Of a stretch of 26,455 nt of DNA, positions 22,928 through 26,455 are shown piece after piece. Source of the DNA: UBA9619 sp964630665 (GTDB lineage: Bacteria; Pseudomonadota; Gammaproteobacteria; Arenicellales; UBA868). Both the position numbers and the translations under genes were made by a program. Numbering within the stretch: the first letter of the stretch is position 1; every line of letters starts with the position of its first letter. Under the pieces are notes generated by a model, which was given only the letters and a program-made list of their open reading frames with translations, was not told the DNA's origin and did no database searches. The DNA lies in the NCBI GenBank assembly GCA_964630665.1, contig CAZVVN010000047.1:1-26455 (forward strand), written 5' to 3'.

Positions 22928-23274
22928 CAGCCTCTCCCTCCATTTTCATCGCTAACTCCAACCGTAATGTGGCTGGTTCTCTTAATGACTGGTGTCGCCC
23001 GGCCCTTGGCCCGTGGGCGCCATCGTTTCAATACGGGGCCTTCATCGATCGTGATGGTATCGACACGCAGTTCGTCGATATCCAGACCCTGGTTGTGCTC
23101 GGCATTCGCAATTGCCGATTCGAGAGTCTTGCGAATTGGTGCAGCCGCTTTTCTCGGGCTGAACTGGAGCAGTTCCAGCGCCTGACCGACAGGCAGTCGT
23201 CGCACCTGGTCAGCCACCAGGCGGCACTTCTGCGGTGAGACCCGCACGTACTTGGCAACGGCCCTGACTTCCAT
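22927..23274 (-). CDS. rplV: Ribosomal protein L22 (uL22)
   Basis: From ATG 23274 the product is 115 residues, starting MEVRAVAKYVRVSPQKCRLV. A TTG one codon upstream is a less likely start; GAGGAGG lies about 10 nt before the ATG. The extended hairpin that lines the exit tunnel is seen as LKRWRPRAKGRATPVIKRTS. The length is close to E. coli (110). Confidence 0.97.
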   Translation of the reverse strand: MEVRAVAKYVRVSPQKCRLVADQVRRLPVGQALELLQFSPRKAAAPIRKTLESAIANAEHNQGLDIDELRVDTITIDEGPVLKRWRPRAKGRATPVIKRTSHITVGVSDENGGRG

Positions 23275-23292
23275 CAATCCTGCCCTCCTCGC

Positions 23293-23565
23293 CTACTTCA
23301 CTTTCCGGTCTGCCGCATGACCACGGAAAGTCCGTGTCACCGCAAACTCGCCCAGCTTGTGACCGACCATGTTCTCAGTAATCAACAACGGGACATGCTG
23401 TCGTCCGTTGTGAATCGCAATGGTCAAGCCGACAAATTCAGGCATGATGACAGACCGCCGGGACCAGGTCTTGACTGGCCTTCTCGAGCCCTCCTCTTTC
23501 GCCCTAACGACCTTGGTCCAGAGGTGATGGTCTACGAACGGTCCTTTTCTGACTGAGCGGGGCAT
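23293..23565 (-). CDS. rpsS: Ribosomal protein S19 (uS19)
   Basis: This 90-residue protein of the 30S head has MPRSVRKGPFVDHHLWTKV, TWSRRSVIMPEFVGLTIAIH and LGEFAVTRTFRGHAADRK. It starts 2 nt after the rplB stop. Confidence 0.97.
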   Translation of the reverse strand: MPRSVRKGPFVDHHLWTKVVRAKEEGSRRPVKTWSRRSVIMPEFVGLTIAIHNGRQHVPLLITENMVGHKLGEFAVTRTFRGHAADRKVK

Positions 23566-23567
23566 GG

Positions 23568-24392
23568 CTATTTTTTCCGTCTGCGAATGATCATTGATAC
23601 TGTCCGCTTGTTATTGCGAGTCCGATATCCTTTAGTTGGGACTCCCCAGGGAGTCACCGGGTCACGGCCACCTGACGTCCGGCCCTCGCCACCGCCATGT
23701 GGGTGATCAACAGGGTTCATGGCGACACCACGGACTGTCGGCCGTATTCCCCGCCACCGTTTGGCACCCGCTTTACCAAGTTTACGCAGCGAATTTTCAG
23801 TGTTGCCAACTTCGCCGATAGTTGCCCGGCAGTCCAGGTGCACTCGACGCATTTCTCCGGAACGCAGCCGCATCAACCCATAACTGCCTTCGCGTCCAAG
23901 GTACTGGATTGAGGCTCCAGCGGAACGCGCGAGCTGAGCACCTTTGCCTGGTTTTAACTCAACACAGTGAACGACAGTTCCAACCGGAATGGTACGAAGA
24001 GGCATTGCGTTACCCGGGCGGATCGGAGCCTCTGGCCCTGATTCAACCCGGCCACCAACTTCGCAGTTGCGGGGAGCGACGATATAACGACGCTCGCCAT
24101 CTGCGTATAGCAGCAGTGCGATATGTGCACTTCGATTTGGATCGTATTCGATCCTTTCTATCCGGGCCGGCACGTTGTCCTTGTCTCTTTTGAAATCGAT
24201 GATTCGATAATGTCGTTTGTGCCCACCGCCGCGGTGACGGACCGTGATTCGGCCGGCGTTGTTTCGACCGCTGATCGACTTTTTCGACTCGACCAGAGCA
24301 CTGTGGGGCCGGCCCTTGTGCAGCCCGGCCGTGACGACTTTGACCATCCCCCTGCGGCCAGGAGACGTCGGTTTTTGCTTGACCACTGCCAT
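23568..24392 (-). CDS. rplB: Ribosomal protein L2 (uL2)
   Basis: The 274 residues (E. coli 273) form the most conserved 50S protein near the peptidyl-transferase centre. Visible are NNAGRITVRHRGGGHKRHYR, RNCEVGGRVESGPEAPIRPG and AMNPVDHPHGGGEGRTSGG, which contains the His equivalent to E. coli His229. It starts 26 nt after rplW. Confidence 0.98.
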   Translation of the reverse strand: MAVVKQKPTSPGRRGMVKVVTAGLHKGRPHSALVESKKSISGRNNAGRITVRHRGGGHKRHYRIIDFKRDKDNVPARIERIEYDPNRSAHIALLLYADGERRYIVAPRNCEVGGRVESGPEAPIRPGNAMPLRTIPVGTVVHCVELKPGKGAQLARSAGASIQYLGREGSYGLMRLRSGEMRRVHLDCRATIGEVGNTENSLRKLGKAGAKRWRGIRPTVRGVAMNPVDHPHGGGEGRTSGGRDPVTPWGVPTKGYRTRNNKRTVSMIIRRRKK

Positions 24393-24418
24393 ACTTAATG
24401 TCCCGTTAGTGAGTGCTG

Positions 24419-24718
24419 TCAGGCGCCGCTGCCCAGAAAGTCGATGTCGTCCCCTTCAGCCAGGCGGACATAAGCTTTTTTCCAGTTCTTTCTTTTACCC
24501 GGTGTACGACCAAAACGCTTGATCTTTCCCCGAACATTGACAACGTGAACCTTCTGCACCGACACGTCAAACAAGCCTTCGACAGCCTCCTTGATCTCGC
24601 TCTTGGTTGCATCAGCCAGGACCTCAAAAACGACCTGGTGCATTGTCTCGGCAGCCATCGTACTCTTCTCGGAGATGACCGGTCGCCGTATGACCTGGTG
24701 TAGGCGTTCTTGATTCAC
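24419..24718 (-). CDS. rplW: Ribosomal protein L23 (uL23)
   Basis: This 99-residue protein at the exit-tunnel rim is a docking site for trigger factor and SRP. Visible are RLHQVIRRPVISEKSTMAAE and GKIKRFGRTPGKRKNWKKAY. The start is a GTG that overlaps the rplD stop (GTGA). Confidence 0.97.
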   Translation of the reverse strand: MNQERLHQVIRRPVISEKSTMAAETMHQVVFEVLADATKSEIKEAVEGLFDVSVQKVHVVNVRGKIKRFGRTPGKRKNWKKAYVRLAEGDDIDFLGSGA

Positions 24719-25332
24719 TGGAGAGCCGCCTCGACTTTGCGTAACGCTTCGGTCGTAAAGAACACCGACTCACTCCCGACGAGACTCACCGGGTCGAGGC
24801 TTCCAGCTTCGAGCACCTCGACATCGACCAGGTTTCGGGCAGCGAGCGTCACGTTCTGGTCATAATCTGCGGTCACCAGAAGCGCCCGGCCAGTGATACC
24901 GAGTTGATCGAGGACCCCTGTCATGCCACGGGTTCTGGGTTCGGCGACTTGTATAGCGTTACAGACCCGGAGGCGATCCTGGCGAACCAGTTCGGAGAGG
25001 ATCGATCGAAGGGCTGCCCGGTACATTTTACGGTTGACTTTCTGTGCGTAGCTTCGTGCAGATGCGGGAAACGCACGCCCTCCACCACGCCAGATCGGGC
25101 TGCGAATCGTGCCGGCTCTTGCCCGACCCGTGCCCTTTTGCCGCCACGGTTTGGCACCACCACCTCGAACAGCGGAGCGATTTTTCTGCGAACTGGTGCC
25201 GGACCGCCCGCCTGACAGGTACGCTGTGACCACCTGGTGGACCAGTGGCTCTCTGAAGTCGGCACTGAATACCGAATCAGACACCTCAAGCTGTTCCTGC
25301 GAACCATCTAGTTTGAACACTGGTAGTTCCAC
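24715..25332 (-). CDS. rplD: Ribosomal protein L4 (uL4)
   Basis: L4 lines the exit tunnel, and in E. coli it also represses the S10 operon. From GTG 25332 the product is 205 residues (E. coli 201), starting MELPVFKLDGSQEQLEVSDS. AAGGG about 9 nt upstream supports this start; the longer frame to 25398 would overlap rplC and adds 22 unrelated residues. The tunnel loop KPWRQKGTGRARAGTIRSP with IWRGGG is conserved, as is NRKMYRAALRSILSELVRQD. Confidence 0.95.
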   Translation of the reverse strand: MELPVFKLDGSQEQLEVSDSVFSADFREPLVHQVVTAYLSGGRSGTSSQKNRSAVRGGGAKPWRQKGTGRARAGTIRSPIWRGGGRAFPASARSYAQKVNRKMYRAALRSILSELVRQDRLRVCNAIQVAEPRTRGMTGVLDQLGITGRALLVTADYDQNVTLAARNLVDVEVLEAGSLDPVSLVGSESVFFTTEALRKVEAALQ

Positions 25333-25348
25333 TGGTGATACCCTTGAC

Positions 25349-26005
25349 TCAGTTATTCCTGGCCGACCGGGCTTTGACTGACGGCCTGATGACCACATCG
25401 AACCCCTTGGGCCCGGGAATAGCGCCTCGAATCAGGACCAGATTCTTTTCCGGATCGATCCGAACGATCTCGAGATTCTGTTGCGTGCTGGCCACGTGAC
25501 CCATGTGGCCAGCCATCTTCTTGCCTTTGAAGACCCGGCCAGGATCCTGGTTCTGCCCGATCGAACCCGGCTTACGATGGGCTTTTGAGTTACCGTGCGT
25601 CGCGCGTCCACCGCCAAACCCATATCGTCGCATCACACCGGCGAATCCGCGCCCGACGGTAGTGCCGGAGACATCGACTTTCTGTCCCGTCTCGAACAAA
25701 TCCAGAGAAACTGCAGCCCCGGGTTCGTACTGAGCCGCAGTATCGGCATCAACGGGAAACTCCCACAGACCGCGACCGGGTTCTGTGCCGGCCTTGGCGA
25801 AATGCCCTTTGAGCGGAGCGCTCACCCTACCGGCTCGACGGACACCCACGGTTACCTGGAGAGCACTGTAACCATCCTGCTCTTCGGTCTTGACCTGGGT
25901 GATCCGATTAGCATCGACCAGCACCACCGTGACCGGTGTAGAGACACCCGCCTCGTCAAATACACGTGTCATCCCGACCTTGCGTCCAATTACCCCAAGT
26001 GACAT
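25349..26005 (-). CDS. rplC: Ribosomal protein L3 (uL3)
   Basis: The product has 218 residues (E. coli 209), starting MSLGVIGRKVGMTRVFDEAG. The long loop reaching the peptidyl-transferase centre includes RKPGSIGQNQDPGRVFKGKK; the Gln in GSIGQNQ corresponds to the PrmB methylation site of E. coli L3. The C-terminus FDVVIRPSVKARSARNN is slightly extended. It starts 32 nt after rpsJ. Confidence 0.97.
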   Translation of the reverse strand: MSLGVIGRKVGMTRVFDEAGVSTPVTVVLVDANRITQVKTEEQDGYSALQVTVGVRRAGRVSAPLKGHFAKAGTEPGRGLWEFPVDADTAAQYEPGAAVSLDLFETGQKVDVSGTTVGRGFAGVMRRYGFGGGRATHGNSKAHRKPGSIGQNQDPGRVFKGKKMAGHMGHVASTQQNLEIVRIDPEKNLVLIRGAIPGPKGFDVVIRPSVKARSARNN

Positions 26006-26037
26006 AAGATTGCTCTATCCCGGTGGTTCTATGGTAA

Positions 26038-26361
26038 TCAACTGAGTTTGATCTCGACATCTACGCCAGCAGCGAGATCAAGTTTCATGAGCGCATCTAC
26101 CGTCTTGTCGGTTGGCTCAACGATATCCAATATCCGTTTATGGACCCGGATCTCAAGTTGATCCCGGGACGTCTTGTACTTGTGTGGCGAACGAAGAAGA
26201 TCGTAGCGTTCCCTGCGAGTAGGCAATGGGATCGGTCCGCGGACAATCGCGCCAGTACGACGGGCAGTATCGATAATCTCGCTTGCCGAGCGATCGATGA
26301 TCTTGTGATCAAACGCCTTCAGGCGTATTCTGATCTTCTGGTTGTTGACACTGACCGCCAT
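26038..26361 (-). CDS. rpsJ: Ribosomal protein S10 (uS10) / NusE
   Basis: S10 is a 30S head protein and, as NusE, a transcription antitermination factor. The 107 residues (E. coli 103) include KIRIRLKAFDHKIIDRSASE, VRGPIPLPTRRERYDLLRSP and TVDALMKLDLAAGVDVEIKL. Four more residues precede the E. coli-like start. It lies only 39 bp after tuf. Confidence 0.97.
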   Translation of the reverse strand: MAVSVNNQKIRIRLKAFDHKIIDRSASEIIDTARRTGAIVRGPIPLPTRRERYDLLRSPHKYKTSRDQLEIRVHKRILDIVEPTDKTVDALMKLDLAAGVDVEIKLS

Positions 26362-26400
26362 TGGTATTTCCTGTTAATTGGTTAAGCGCTGTCGACCAGA

Positions 26401-26455
26401 CTACTCAATGATTTTGGTGACCACGCCGGCACCAACAGTGCGACCACCTTCACGG
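26401..26455 (-). CDS. tuf: Elongation factor Tu, C-terminal end only
   Basis: The last 17 residues and a TAG stop are present: REGGRTVGAGVVTKIIE, the nearly invariant end of bacterial EF-Tu. The rest of the gene lies beyond the right edge. EF-Tu delivers aminoacyl-tRNA to the ribosome. Its place directly before rpsJ indicates a joined str-S10 gene order. Confidence 0.93.
   Translation of the reverse strand, partial: REGGRTVGAGVVTKIIE

Noticed and set aside
22067..23185. A 372-codon plus-strand open frame opposite rpsC, rplV and rplP
   Set aside because: It lies wholly antisense to intact, highly conserved ribosomal genes and shows no family motif. Biased codon use in the sense genes leaves the opposite frame open.
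25333..25398. A longer start for rplD overlapping rplC
   Set aside because: The 22 extra residues have no L4 counterpart and overlap the rplC end by 50 nt. GTG 25332 has a ribosome site and gives the family N-terminus.
1..26455. tRNA or rRNA genes, CRISPR arrays, insertion sequences or prophage
   Set aside because: I saw no cloverleaf with a CCA end, no regularly spaced direct repeats, no transposase and no integrase or phage structural genes.

Overview
The window carries one long minus-strand ribosomal protein/secY/rpoA superoperon (about 12780 to 26455) and an accessory region of housekeeping and metabolic genes (1 to 12666). The gene content and sequence character point to a gammaproteobacterium: an S10-spc-alpha order with tuf directly upstream of rpsJ, an E. 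coli-type LexA box (CTGT-N8-ACAG), an E. coli-like AmpD, and an alpha C-terminal domain almost identical to the E. coli one. The acyl-CoA dehydrogenase and the monocarboxylate-type transporter fit an aerobic heterotroph, possibly marine. The genus cannot be named from this sequence alone.

Layout, left to right. (1) 1-1141 (-): an MFS transporter cut by the left edge. (2) 1447-5788 (+): a LexA-controlled promoter followed by lexA, imuA and imuB, the accessory genes of the SOS mutagenesis cassette, with start/stop overlaps between them. Close behind come an AmgK/COG3178 sugar kinase and a small CsaA/YgjH-type tRNA-binding protein that starts with TTG. The usual third mutasome gene, dnaE2/imuC, is not next to imuB. 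(3) 5795-8944 (-): a long DmdC-type acyl-CoA dehydrogenase and an MFS transporter. (4) 8945-9467: a largely empty spacer with an inverted repeat, a small doubtful ORF and a tandem 9-bp repeat. (5) 9468-11343 (+): glycerate 2-kinase and a PduO-type cobalamin adenosyltransferase. (6) 11360-12666 (-): a SAM hydroxide adenosyltransferase (DUF62) overlapping ampD.

(7) 12721-26455 (-): the superoperon, read in transcription order: tuf (3' end only), rpsJ, rplC, rplD, rplW, rplB, rpsS, rplV, rpsC, rplP, rpmC, rpsQ, rplN, rplX, rplE, rpsN, rpsH, rplF, rplR, rpsE, rpmD, rplO, secY, rpmJ, rpsM, rpsK, rpsD, rpoA, rplQ. It ends in a clear intrinsic terminator just after rplQ. All genes are intact and close to E. 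coli lengths. Only 39 bp separate tuf from rpsJ, so the S10 operon is probably read through from the str operon and lacks a full-length E. coli-type L4 leader.

I see no tRNA, rRNA, CRISPR array, insertion sequence or prophage. The most distinctive part is the SOS cassette and its possible extension into the kinase and tRNA-binding genes. I did not find a clearly new system.
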